From the NCBI RefSeq assembly GCF_024437735.1, contig NZ_JANFQO010000004.1, forward strand, positions 62,001 through 126,000: a stretch of 64,000 nucleotides of DNA, written 5' to 3'. The notes below the pieces were generated by a model, which was not told the DNA's origin, did no database searches, and worked only from the letters and a program-made list of their open reading frames with translations. Position numbers and translations under genes: made by a program. This document shows positions 34,996-44,906 of this stretch, in pieces (position 1 is the stretch's first letter; each line of letters begins with the position of its first letter). This stretch comes from Tahibacter harae (GTDB lineage: Bacteria > Pseudomonadota > Gammaproteobacteria > Xanthomonadales > Rhodanobacteraceae).

Positions 34996-37665
34996 ATGCA
35001 GAAGCAGGACGACTCCCAGCAGAGCGCGGAACTGCGGCAAGCTTTCCTGCGCCACCTGCCCAAGCGGCTGGATACGCTGACCCGCCGCGGTCTGCGCCAG
35101 GCGCGGGACGGCTGGGACATCAACAGCCTGAGCCTGATCTTCCGCGAAGTGCAGACCCTGGCCGGCGCCTGCGGCCGCTACGGCCTGCTGGACCTGGCCG
35201 AGAAGCTGTTCGCGATCGAGTCCGCGCTGGCCGGCCCGCTGGAGCAGGTCAGCATTCCCGATGTACAGATTTCCGCACAGGTGGCCGAGCTGTTCGACGA
35301 AGTCCGCGAGATCGCCAGCACGCGCGAAGCCTCCGCGCCCGGCAGCGCCGCCCGCCCGCTGGTGACGGCGGCCGACCTGGACCGCAGCGAGAACGGCTAT
35401 CCGCTGCAGCTGGTGCCGCCGCCCGACTACTGGAGCCGCTTCCCCGCGCCGCCGCCGGCCCCGGTCGCGGCCGCAATTCCTGCTGCCGCGCCCGCTGCCG
35501 CGGAAGTGGAAAAAGCCGCAACGCCGGTGCCTGCGGCGGCCGCGGGCCCGGCGCCAACCCCGGCGCCCGCCGCGCCGATCATGGCGGAGGCGGCGGCCGT
35601 GCCGCGTCCCGCGCGCGGCGCGCGCAAGGTCTACCACCTGACCGACGGCAGTTCGCTGGCCTGCGAGATCGACCAGAAGCTGGAACTGTCCGGCTACGAG
35701 CTTTCCCTGCTCGATCACGCCGACGAACTGATCGAGATGACGGGCACCTTCCCGCCGCACCTGATCGTGGTCGACGCCGCCTTCCAGGGCGAGCTGGACC
35801 GGCTGGGCGAGGCGCTCAAGGCCGCCCGCGGCCGCGCCAGCCACCGCGTCGCCATGCTGGCGCTGTCCGAACAGAGCGACCTGGACGTGCGCCTGCGCGC
35901 CATGCGCGCCGGCGCCGACGCTTTCATCCCGCTGCCGGCGCAGACCGCCGACGTGATGACGCGCATCGCCGAGCTGACCGAATCGGACCAGACCGATCCC
36001 TACCGCATCCTCATCGTCGAGGACGACCGTTCCCAGGCCATGTTCGCCGAGTCCATCCTGCGCAAGACCGGGATGCAGACCATGATGGTCACGGACCCGC
36101 TCGCCGCCCTCAACGACATCGACGAATTCAATCCGGACCTGATCCTGATGGATCTGTACATGCCCGGCTGCTCGGGCATGGAGCTGACCGCGATCATCCG
36201 CGAGCGCGAGGCCTTCGTTTCCACGCCCATCGTGTTCCTGTCCGGCGAAAGCGATACCGACAAGCATTTCGAGGCGCTCAACGCCGGCGGCGACGATTTC
36301 CTGTCCAAGCCGATACGGCCCAAGCACCTGATCTCGGCGGTGACCAACCGCCTGCGCCGCGCCCGCCATATCCGCCGCCGCGCGCAGAACCAGAATCCGC
36401 GCGATCCGATCACCGGCATGTACGAGCGCGCCCATGTGCTGGACCGCATCAACGCCAAGCTCGCCGCCGACGAGACAGTCGCCCAGCGCGGCGGTCTGCT
36501 CTATGTCGACCTGGATGACGCGACCAACCTGCGCGAGCAGGTTGGCCTGATCGGCTTCGACAAGCTGCTGGGACAGATCGGCGCCTTCCTCGCTTCGCAC
36601 CTGGATGTGAGCGAGCTGGTCACGCGCTTCGGCGACACCAGTTTCGTCGTGCTCAGCCCCGAACGCGGCGCCGCCGACCTGGCCGAAGGCAGCCGCGAAC
36701 TGCTGCGGCACGTCGCCGCCGGGCGCTTCGATGTGGATGGGCAAAGCTATGCGGTGCGGCTGCGCATCGGCATCTGTCCGTTCGCGGCCAACCTCGGCGA
36801 CGCCGGCGCCATGCTCACCGCGGCCGAGCGTTCCCTGGCCGACTCGGGCAAGGCCGACGCCGGCGACGCGGTCGGCCTGTTCGCGGCCAAGCCCAGCGGC
36901 GATTCGGCCCTGGTCGAGAACATCCGCAGCGCGCTGCGCAGCGACGGCTTCCACCTGGTATTCCAGCCCATCGCCGCCCTGAGCAGCGAGGACGAGGGCG
37001 AGGCCGAGGAACAGTTCCAGGCTCTGCTGCGCCTGCACGGCGACGACGGCAAGGTGCTCACCGCCAGCCATATCGTGCCGCTGGCCGAGCAGGCCGGGCT
37101 GATCGACGACCTGGACCGCTGGGTGCTGGGCCGCTGCCTGATGGTACTGTCCGAGCGCGACCGCCAGGGCCGGCCGGTGCGCCTGTTCGCCAGCCAGTCC
37201 GCCAGCGCGGCGCGGGATCCGGGCCGCGCGGCCTGGCTGCGCCAGCAGCTGGAGACGCGCCGCCTCGCCGGCAACCGTCTGGTGCTGGAGATGCGCCTGC
37301 CGCAGGACGCCGCCGACCGCGACCGCCTGGCCGGCTTCGCCACGGCCATGCATCAGTTCGGCGTGGGCCTGTGCATCGCCGGCGTGGTGCCGGGCGACGG
37401 CGCCGAGGCCGCCATCGAGCACCTGATGGTCGACTTCATCAAGATCGCGCCGGACTGCATCGCCGATCGCGGCCCGCGCATGCGCGACGAGCTGCGCCGC
37501 CTGGTGCACTACGCCCACGAACACGGCCGCAAGGTGATCGCGCCGCGCATCGAGGACGCGCAGAGCGCCGCCACCCTGTGGACCGTGGGCGTGGACTTCA
37601 TCCAGGGCAATTTCGTGCAGCACGAAGCGCAGAATCTCGATTACGATTTTCGGGCAGCCGGCTAG
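34996..37665 (+). CDS. Multidomain response regulator with degenerate HPt, REC, GGDEF and EAL domains
   Basis: An 889-residue cytosolic protein. Residues 10-110 look like an HPt domain whose usual phospho-histidine is replaced (EVQTLAGACG). After a Pro/Ala linker (about 145-205) comes a pseudo-receiver (210-330) lacking the conserved lysine (AFIPLP), then a canonical receiver (336-455) with D343, D344, phospho-acceptor D386 and K438. The GGDEF domain (470-620) has FGDTS instead of GGDEF; the EAL domain (640-875) has QALLR instead of EALLR and IAGVVPG where the catalytic DDFGTG should be. It should therefore neither make nor cleave c-di-GMP, but may bind it, as FimX does. A hybrid kinase gene follows 64 nt later. 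Confidence 0.88.
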   Translation: MQKQDDSQQSAELRQAFLRHLPKRLDTLTRRGLRQARDGWDINSLSLIFREVQTLAGACGRYGLLDLAEKLFAIESALAGPLEQVSIPDVQISAQVAELFDEVREIASTREASAPGSAARPLVTAADLDRSENGYPLQLVPPPDYWSRFPAPPPAPVAAAIPAAAPAAAEVEKAATPVPAAAAGPAPTPAPAAPIMAEAAAVPRPARGARKVYHLTDGSSLACEIDQKLELSGYELSLLDHADELIEMTGTFPPHLIVVDAAFQGELDRLGEALKAARGRASHRVAMLALSEQSDLDVRLRAMRAGADAFIPLPAQTADVMTRIAELTESDQTDPYRILIVEDDRSQAMFAESILRKTGMQTMMVTDPLAALNDIDEFNPDLILMDLYMPGCSGMELTAIIREREAFVSTPIVFLSGESDTDKHFEALNAGGDDFLSKPIRPKHLISAVTNRLRRARHIRRRAQNQNPRDPITGMYERAHVLDRINAKLAADETVAQRGGLLYVDLDDATNLREQVGLIGFDKLLGQIGAFLASHLDVSELVTRFGDTSFVVLSPERGAADLAEGSRELLRHVAAGRFDVDGQSYAVRLRIGICPFAANLGDAGAMLTAAERSLADSGKADAGDAVGLFAAKPSGDSALVENIRSALRSDGFHLVFQPIAALSSEDEGEAEEQFQALLRLHGDDGKVLTASHIVPLAEQAGLIDDLDRWVLGRCLMVLSERDRQGRPVRLFASQSASAARDPGRAAWLRQQLETRRLAGNRLVLEMRLPQDAADRDRLAGFATAMHQFGVGLCIAGVVPGDGAEAAIEHLMVDFIKIAPDCIADRGPRMRDELRRLVHYAHEHGRKVIAPRIEDAQSAATLWTVGVDFIQGNFVQHEAQNLDYDFRAAG

Positions 37666-37729
37666 CGCGGCTGTGGACTGGACTACCCGGCCGGATCCGC
37701 CCGGAAACGGCCGCTGACGAGAGACGAGA

Positions 37730-40153
<2,424 letters not shown>

Positions 40154-40183
40154 GGCGCGCAGCGGCGGGGAATCTTGCGCACG

Positions 40184-40219
40184 CAAAAAAGCGGCGCGGG
40201 TTTCAGGAGCCCGCGCCGC
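40184..40219 (-). terminator. Rho-independent terminator of bfr
   Basis: GCGGCGCGGG (40191-40200) pairs with CCCGCGCCGC (40210-40219) around a 9-nt loop, with an A-run at 40185-40190 that becomes U-rich on the bfr transcript. It may also stop the convergent kinase transcript. Confidence 0.88.
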
Positions 40220-40225
40220 CGGCGA

Positions 40226-40696
40226 TCAGCTGCCGATCTTCTTCTGCAGGTAGCTCGCCTCGCCCAGCTGCTGGATCAGGTTGAGCTGGGTTTCGAGCCA
40301 GTCGATATGCTCTTCCTCGGATTCGAGGATGTGTTCGAACAGCTCGCGGCTGATGTAATCGCCGCTCTGCTCGGACTGGGCGATAGCCGCGCGCAGATCG
40401 GGCACGGCGGCGTATTCAAGCTTGAGATCGCATTCCAGGCATTCGCGCGGCGTCTCGCCAATCAGGATCTTGCCCAGGTTCTGCAGGTTGGGCAGGCCTT
40501 CGAGGAACAGGATGCGCTCGATCAGCTTGTCCGCATGCTTCATCTCGTCGATGGATTCCTTGTACTCGTGCTCGGCGAGTTCCTTGAATCCCCAGTTCTT
40601 GAACATGCGCGCATGCAGGAAATACTGGTTGATCGCGGTGAGTTCGTTGTAGAGCGCCTTGTTGAGGTGCTCGATGACTTTGGGATCGCCTTTCAT
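40226..40696 (-). CDS. bfr: Bacterioferritin
   Basis: A 156-residue heme-containing ferritin subunit storing iron in a 24-mer shell. The ferroxidase ligands E18, E51, H54, E94, E127 and H130 are all present, and the heme ligand M52 is in [10 protein letters not shown]. The length is normal. ATG 40696 follows GGAGGACA. bfd lies upstream on the same strand, 174 nt away, with a separate promoter candidate between them. Confidence 0.96.
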   Translation of the reverse strand: MKGDPKVIEHLNKALYNELTAINQYFLHARMFKNWGFKELAEHEYKESIDEMKHADKLIERILFLEGLPNLQNLGKILIGETPRECLECDLKLEYAAVPDLRAAIAQSEQSGDYISRELFEHILESEEEHIDWLETQLNLIQQLGEASYLQKKIGS

Positions 40697-40725
40697 GGCC
40701 TGTCCTCCGGCTGGAAACGGCGGCG

Positions 40726-40771
40726 ACTATAGCGCCGGGCGCCGCGCCGCGAAGAAATGCGAATTGGATGC
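40726..40771 (-). promoter_or_regulatory. bfr promoter region with Fur-like half site
   Basis: On the minus strand TATAGT (40726-40731) is a -10 candidate about 30 bp before the bfr start. The plus-strand decamer AAATGCGAAT (40755-40764) lies at the -35 region and is identical to one in front of bfd. The longer 19-bp frame is less Fur-like than the bfd site. Confidence 0.45.
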
Positions 40772-40870
40772 AGTAGCCGTGCGAGGCGCGCAGGCGCCGC
40801 CGCCGGGAACGCGGCGCGGCAACTCAGCGCGGCCGGAGGAAGCCGGGAAAGATGGAGAAGTGCAGCGGGA

Positions 40871-41077
40871 TCAGGCGGCCGCGAGTACGGGCAGCGCGAA
40901 CATCCGGGCATTGCTGGGGATGGATTCCTGCAGCACCTGCTCGGCGAAGCCGGCACAGGCGCCGCAGCTGCCGGCGCAGCCCGTGCGCATGGTCAGCTCG
41001 CTCAAGGTGGAGACGCCGTCAGCGGCCGCCTTGCGGATTGCGGTATCGGTCACGCCGTTGCAGATGCAGACATACAT
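40871..41077 (-). CDS. bfd: Bacterioferritin-associated ferredoxin
   Basis: A 68-residue BFD-like [2Fe-2S] protein that reduces bacterioferritin heme to release iron. The cluster cysteines are C4 and C6 in VCICNGV and C38 and C41 in GCAGSCGACAG. GGAGGA lies 9 nt before ATG 41077. The length matches the family (64-75). It is transcribed toward bfr, and iron control is suggested by the upstream sites. Confidence 0.94.
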   Translation of the reverse strand: MYVCICNGVTDTAIRKAAADGVSTLSELTMRTGCAGSCGACAGFAEQVLQESIPSNARMFALPVLAAA

Positions 41078-41080
41078 GAT

Positions 41081-41131
41081 TTGCAGTCCTCCAATGGCCG
41101 GCATTGGACTGCAAATGCGAATGAGTGTCAA
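41081..41131 (-). promoter_or_regulatory. bfd promoter with Fur-like box and palindrome
   Basis: On the minus strand TTGACA (41126-41131) and TCCAAT (41103-41108) are 17 bp apart. The 19-mer GCAAATGCGAATGAGTGTC (41111-41129, plus strand) overlaps the -35 and spacer and resembles Fur boxes of the GCAAATGAGAATGATTATC kind. An interrupted palindrome, TTGCAGT..CCAATG / CATTGG.ACTGCAA (41081-41114), covers the -10, start site and the Shine-Dalgarno region. Confidence 0.6.
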
Positions 41132-41142
41132 CAAGTTTCCAA

Positions 41143-41694
41143 TCAGCCCGCTTCTGCCAGCACATTCAGGGGCGGCCGCGCGTCGGCCGGCGCGGCCAAC
41201 GAGCCCAGTCGCACGCGGCAGGCCGTTTCCACCACGGGGGCGAACTGGCGCAGGGCGCGCTCGTAGACCTGGCGCTTGAACATGACCACATTCTGCGCCG
41301 GGTACCAGAAATCCACCCAGCGCCAGAGGTCGAACTCGGGCTTTTCGTTCGCGTCCAGGCGCAGATGGCGTTCTTCGCCGAGGAAGCGCAGCAGGAACCA
41401 GACCTGCTTCTGCCCTATGCAGACCGGCCGCTCGTTGCGCCGCAGATAGCGCCGCGGCAGGCGGTAGCGCAGCCAGCCCGGCGTGGCGCCCAGCACTTCG
41501 ACATGTTCGGGGAACAGGCCGGTTTCTTCCTGCAGCTCGCGGTACATGGCCTCCAGCGGCGTTTCATCGCTGCGCATGCCACCCTGCGGGAACTGCCAGC
41601 CGTCGCGATTGATGCGGCGGGCCCAGAACAGCCGGCCGTCGTCCCGCAATAGGACGATGCCGACATTGGGCCTGTAGCCATCGGGATCGATCAC
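41143..41694 (-). CDS. rppH: RNA pyrophosphohydrolase RppH
   Basis: A 183-residue Nudix hydrolase that removes pyrophosphate from mRNA 5' ends and triggers RNase E decay. It begins [14 protein letters not shown], with WQFPQGG and the Nudix box from [17 protein letters not shown] to QEETGL; the family phrases [12 protein letters not shown] and [10 protein letters not shown] are present. The C-terminal 25 residues are an unconserved Ala/Pro tail. It is divergent from the tRNA-Met gene. Confidence 0.94.
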   Translation of the reverse strand: MIDPDGYRPNVGIVLLRDDGRLFWARRINRDGWQFPQGGMRSDETPLEAMYRELQEETGLFPEHVEVLGATPGWLRYRLPRRYLRRNERPVCIGQKQVWFLLRFLGEERHLRLDANEKPEFDLWRWVDFWYPAQNVVMFKRQVYERALRQFAPVVETACRVRLGSLAAPADARPPLNVLAEAG

Positions 41695-41776
41695 CGGCCG
41701 ACTCCAGAAATACGTGCTGGCCAGGATTCAACCACAGGCCAAGCGCGGCCGACAAGGCGGGACGGCATTCATGTGC

Positions 41777-41804
41777 TTGACAGCAGGCCCGCCACCGCTA
41801 CAAT
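41777..41804 (+). promoter_or_regulatory. Strong promoter of tRNA-Met with GC-rich discriminator
   Basis: A consensus TTGACA (41777-41782) and TACAAT (41799-41804) are 16 bp apart, followed by CCCCGCCC. Such GC-rich discriminators are typical of stable-RNA promoters under stringent control. Confidence 0.85.
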
Positions 41805-41838
41805 CCCCGCCCTTCTGTTTGGGCAAGTTCGCCCATGT

Positions 41839-41915
41839 GGCTAGGTAGCTCAGCCGGTCAGAGCGCGGCACTCATAATGCTGAGGTCGGCGGTTCGATCC
41901 CGCCTCTAGCCACCA
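41839..41915 (+). tRNA. tRNA-Met (CAT anticodon), elongator type
   Basis: A 77-nt cloverleaf: acceptor GGCTAGG with TCTAGCC, D-arm with AGCTCAGCCGGTCAGAGC, anticodon loop CTCATAA, T-loop GGTTCGATCC, and encoded CCA. The acceptor and D-arm match elongator tRNA-Met better than tRNA-Ile2, and the first base pair is G-C, so it is not the initiator. Confidence 0.95.
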
Positions 41916-41964
41916 CCTTTATTCTCCGGCCCGCGCCTTCGGCGCGGCCCAAGCGGCGGCGCCG

Positions 41965-42321
41965 ATGGATCTGTTCAAGGTTTTCCAGATCGAGGCCGCG
42001 CACCGCCTGCCCGCGGTTCCGCCGGGCCACAAGTGCTCCCGTCTGCACGGGCACTCGTTCCGCATCGAAGTGCATGTGTCCGGCCCGGTCGACCCGCAGT
42101 TCGGCTGGGTCATGGATTTCGCCGACATCAAGCAGGCCTTCGCCCCGGTGTTCGAGGCGCTGGACCATCATTATCTGAACGAAGTGCCAGGGTTGGAGAA
42201 TCCGACCAGCGAAAACCTGGCCGCCTGGATCTGGACCCGGCTCAAGCCCGGTCTGCCGCTGCTCAGCCGCATCGTCGTGCACGAGACCTGTACGTCGGGC
42301 TGCAGCTACAGCGGCGGCTGA
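41965..42321 (+). CDS. queD: 6-carboxy-tetrahydropterin synthase QueD
   Basis: A 118-residue PTPS-family enzyme converting dihydroneopterin triphosphate to 6-carboxytetrahydropterin in queuosine synthesis. The zinc ligands H13, H28 and H30 (AAHRLP, RLHGHSF), catalytic C24, WVMDFADIK and LDHHYLNE are all present, along with PTSENLA and [11 protein letters not shown] near the end. It begins 49 nt after the tRNA; other queuosine genes are not in the window. Confidence 0.95.
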   Translation: MDLFKVFQIEAAHRLPAVPPGHKCSRLHGHSFRIEVHVSGPVDPQFGWVMDFADIKQAFAPVFEALDHHYLNEVPGLENPTSENLAAWIWTRLKPGLPLLSRIVVHETCTSGCSYSGG

Positions 42322-42451
42322 GGCGGCCGGAAGCCCGCGTCTCCCGCGTTCGTCCGCCGGCGCCGCCGATGCCGCGATCCGGAACTTGGTCGCCTGCCAG
42401 CCGGCACGGAAATCGCTAAGATCCGCGCAGCCTCCATACGGTGTAGTCCGA

Positions 42452-43024
42452 ATGCCTGTCCTGCGCGCGCTGGTGCTTTCCCTGCTGACGACTGTCGCCG
42501 CCGCCGCGACCGTAGGCGGGCATGAATTCGCCGAGCGCATCGACGTACCCGGCGTGGGCAACAATCTGCGCCTGTCCGGCGCGGCGGTGCTGGACCGCAA
42601 TTTCGTGCCGTTCTACGCCGCCGCCCTGTACCTGCCCTCGGCCGTGCGCAGCGAGGAACAGCTGCTGTCGGGCCTGAGCCCTTACCGCGTCGTCGTGGTC
42701 TGGCAGATTCCCGCATTGGATGACGCCCATGTCGACGAATACTGGCGCAAGGCCTTTGCCGAAGCCGCCGGTTCGCCCGGCAAGCTGGAGCGGGTCAAGG
42801 CCGGCGTCGACCGTTTTCTTGCCGTATTCGGCGAGGCCAGTCACGGCCAGGTCATCCTGTTCGACTACATACCCGATGCCGGCATGCGCATCTTCGTCGA
42901 CAACAAGCCGGCCGGGCAGTTGGCCGGCATGGAATTCAATTCGGTGCTGCTGTCGATCTGGCTGGGCGAGAAGGCACCGCGCGACTTCCGCCGCGCACTT
43001 TCCGCCGGGATCCAGGCGAATTGA
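42452..43024 (+). CDS. Exported chalcone-isomerase-like protein
   Basis: A 190-residue protein with a signal peptide (about 1-18, LVLSLLTTVAAAA) followed by a CHI-like domain: VGNNLRLSGAAVLDRNFVPFYAAALYLP, WRKAFAEA, FDYIPDAGMRIFVDNK and FNSVLLSIWLGEKAP. Bacterial members are periplasmic and are not known to act on flavonoids; some bind hydrophobic ligands. ATG 42452 is chosen as the start of the hydrophobic signal. It is followed by an AT-rich palindrome and the phasin gene. Confidence 0.82.
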   Translation: MPVLRALVLSLLTTVAAAATVGGHEFAERIDVPGVGNNLRLSGAAVLDRNFVPFYAAALYLPSAVRSEEQLLSGLSPYRVVVVWQIPALDDAHVDEYWRKAFAEAAGSPGKLERVKAGVDRFLAVFGEASHGQVILFDYIPDAGMRIFVDNKPAGQLAGMEFNSVLLSIWLGEKAPRDFRRALSAGIQAN

Positions 43025-43065
43025 CGCGCCGCGGCAAGGTTTGGCCGGCAATTTTAGTTCATTGA

Positions 43066-43088
43066 AAATCAGATACTTAATCTGATTT
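43066..43088. promoter_or_regulatory. AT-rich perfect palindrome upstream of the phasin gene
   Basis: AAATCAGAT (43066-43074) and ATCTGATTT (43080-43088) form a 9-bp inverted repeat with a 5-nt spacer. Its AT content is striking in this GC-rich region. It looks more like a protein-binding site than a terminator. Confidence 0.5.
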
Positions 43089-43121
43089 CATTGCCTCACC
43101 ATCGAATTTCTCCAAAATTCC

Positions 43122-43152
43122 TGTTGCATCGCAACAAAACCTCCCTTAGAGT
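43122..43152 (+). promoter_or_regulatory. Phasin promoter overlapped by a PhaR-like operator
   Basis: TTGCAT (43124-43129) and TAGAGT (43147-43152) are 17 bp apart, 40 bp before the start codon. The palindrome TGTTGC-ATC-GCAACA (43122-43136) covers the -35 and has the TGC-N3-GCA layout described for PhaR repressors of phasin genes. Confidence 0.5.
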
Positions 43153-43192
43153 GCGCCCCGTCATCCCCACACCGCCTGACGAGGGCAAGCCC

Positions 43193-43591
43193 ATGATCGA
43201 GCAGTACAACAACCAGGTGCTGGCTTTCAGCAAGAGCTTTGCCGAAGCCGCGTTCAAGGTGCAGGGTCTGGCCCTGCAGAATTTCGAAAAGATCGCCGAC
43301 CTGCAGCTCAAGACCATCGAGAACCGCGCCAATGCGACCGCGGCTTTCGTGACCGAAGCGCTGGAAGTGCGTGATTTCGACGGCCTCAAGGCCATCTGGC
43401 CGAAGGGCGTGACCCTGGCCAAGGAATCCGCCGAGAAGGCCTATGCCACCACGCAGGAAGTCTTCGGTATCAGCGTCAAGACCAGCGAAGCGCTGGGCGA
43501 GCTGGCCAAGACCAACTTCGCTGCGACCAACGAAACCATCAAGAGCAACGTGGATTCGTTCAAGAAGGCGGCCACCGCCGCCGTCAAGTAA
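43193..43591 (+). CDS. Phasin family protein
   Basis: A 132-residue amphipathic helical protein of the phasin_2 type (coats polyhydroxyalkanoate granules). It starts MIEQYNNQVLAFSKSFAEAA, and continues LALQNFEKIADLQLKTIENR, TTQEVFGISVKTSEALGELA and a Lys/Ala end. Preceded by GAGGG at the right distance; the longer frame from 43091 is unsupported. No polymerase or ketothiolase gene is nearby, so polymer storage in this organism is inferred only from the family. Followed by a textbook terminator. Confidence 0.9.
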   Translation: MIEQYNNQVLAFSKSFAEAAFKVQGLALQNFEKIADLQLKTIENRANATAAFVTEALEVRDFDGLKAIWPKGVTLAKESAEKAYATTQEVFGISVKTSEALGELAKTNFAATNETIKSNVDSFKKAATAAVK

Positions 43592-43652
43592 GACGAGCAT
43601 CAAGCCGCGCTACGGCGACCCTCCCCCTCCCCGTAGCCGTAGCGCCGCTTTG

Positions 43653-43687
43653 GACCGGATGACGCAAGTCGTCCGGTCTTTTTCTTT
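43653..43687 (+). terminator. Rho-independent terminator of the phasin gene
   Basis: An 11-bp stem (43653-43663 with 43668-43678, one G-U pair) closed by a GCAA tetraloop runs into TTTTTCTTT. Confidence 0.92.
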
Positions 43688-43696
43688 GGGCGCCGT

Positions 43697-44086
43697 TCAG
43701 CCCAGCGCCGCGACCACGAACAGGCCGACCACGCACAGCAGCCCCAAGAACCAGGTCAGGCTGCGCAGCGGCGCACGGTCGGCCAGATAGAAGCCGGCGT
43801 AGACCAGGCGCAGGCCGATGAACAGCAGCGCGAGCAGGTCGATACGGCCCTGCGGCGCATGCAGCATCTGCGCAGTGAGCACCGCGGCGGCGAACGGCGG
43901 GAAGGCCTCGATCGAATTCAGGTGCGCCCAGTGCGCGCGGGCGCGGTAGCCGGTGAGCTGGGCCTGGAATTCCCGCGGCTTGCGGTTGAGGCGATGGATG
44001 CCGGCCTCATGCCCGTACTTGGCGACCGCGGTCAGCACCAGCGGCAGCAGCGCCGCGACCAATACACACCACAACGCAATCGTCAT
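43697..44086 (-). CDS. MAPEG-family membrane protein
   Basis: A 129-residue four-helix membrane protein: helix 1 ALWCVLVAALLPLVLTAVAK, then RLNRKPREFQAQLTGYRARAHWAHLNSIEAFPPFAAAVL, the MAPEG pattern with the N..E.FP motif. Relatives include microsomal glutathione transferases, but bacterial members are mostly uncharacterised. GAGGAGC precedes ATG 44086. It is convergent with the phasin gene. Confidence 0.8.
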   Translation of the reverse strand: MTIALWCVLVAALLPLVLTAVAKYGHEAGIHRLNRKPREFQAQLTGYRARAHWAHLNSIEAFPPFAAAVLTAQMLHAPQGRIDLLALLFIGLRLVYAGFYLADRAPLRSLTWFLGLLCVVGLFVVAALG

Positions 44087-44290
44087 GCGCCTGCTCCTCA
44101 TGAATGCCTGAACGACAGGCACCGACGCTACGCGGATCGGCCGCCAGCGTCACGTGCGGCAGCCGCCACGACAGCGCTTTTTCCGACAGGCCGGCGAGGC
44201 AGCGCCACCGCCGCAACTGCGCCGGCACCATTCCCCTCGATGCCGGCTCCGGCGCCGCCCTGCCCGCGGACTGCCGCCCCGCCAGCAGGA

Positions 44291-44902
44291 TCAGGGCTGC
44301 TTGGGCCCCAGCAGACGGCGCAGCTTTCCACCCAGGCCGGTATCCGGCTCGGGCTCGGGATCGCGTTCCGGCTCCCGCGACGGCGGCAGCGGCGTGCGCG
44401 CCCGTGGCGGCCTGGGTACTTCGGGCTGGCCCGGCACGGCCTTGGCGTCGAGCAGGCGCTCGGCAGCCTGGCCCAATTCACTGCGCTCGGCCACCGCCGG
44501 CAATCCGGCCTCGGCCCCCATCAGCCGCGAGGCTGCCTGCAACAGGTCGGGAGCGAGCCCGGTCGCCGGATGGGCGGCCAGCGCGCCGCTGCGGTCGGCA
44601 TAGGTGGGAATCTGCCGCGGCAAGCCCTCCTTGAAGGCCGCCTGCAGCGCGGGTGGTACGCCGGCCAGACGCACCGAACCCCGTTGCGCGGCCACGCGCG
44701 CGGCGAACGCCGCCAGGGTCTTCAATCCGGCGCTGGAGACATAGATCAGGCCGGCCGCATCGACCACGAAATGCCGCGCACCGCCGGCCTCCAGCTCCTG
44801 CAGGCCCAGCTCCAGATCGACCGCGCCGTCGGCGTCCAGACGCCCGCCGACCGCCACGATATGCACCTGTCCCTGCTGCCCGCAGGCCAGTTCCAGCGCC
44901 AC
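44291..44902 (-). CDS. STAS-domain protein with disordered C-terminus
   Basis: A 203-residue protein. Residues 1-95 are a STAS domain (anti-sigma antagonist fold): VHIVAVGGRLDADGAVDLE, then HFVVDAAGLIYVSSAGLKTLAAF, with serine in the usual phospho-acceptor region (YVSSAG). The C-terminal half is Pro/Arg/Glu-rich and ends LRRLLGPKQP. GTG 44902 lies 4 nt after the stop of the FHA gene, with GAGGG upstream, so the two are coupled. STAS proteins are controlled by serine phosphorylation in partner-switching systems; no partner anti-sigma factor or phosphatase is encoded nearby. Confidence 0.8.
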   Translation of the reverse strand: MALELACGQQGQVHIVAVGGRLDADGAVDLELGLQELEAGGARHFVVDAAGLIYVSSAGLKTLAAFAARVAAQRGSVRLAGVPPALQAAFKEGLPRQIPTYADRSGALAAHPATGLAPDLLQAASRLMGAEAGLPAVAERSELGQAAERLLDAKAVPGQPEVPRPPRARTPLPPSREPERDPEPEPDTGLGGKLRRLLGPKQP

Positions 44903-44906
44903 GGCT

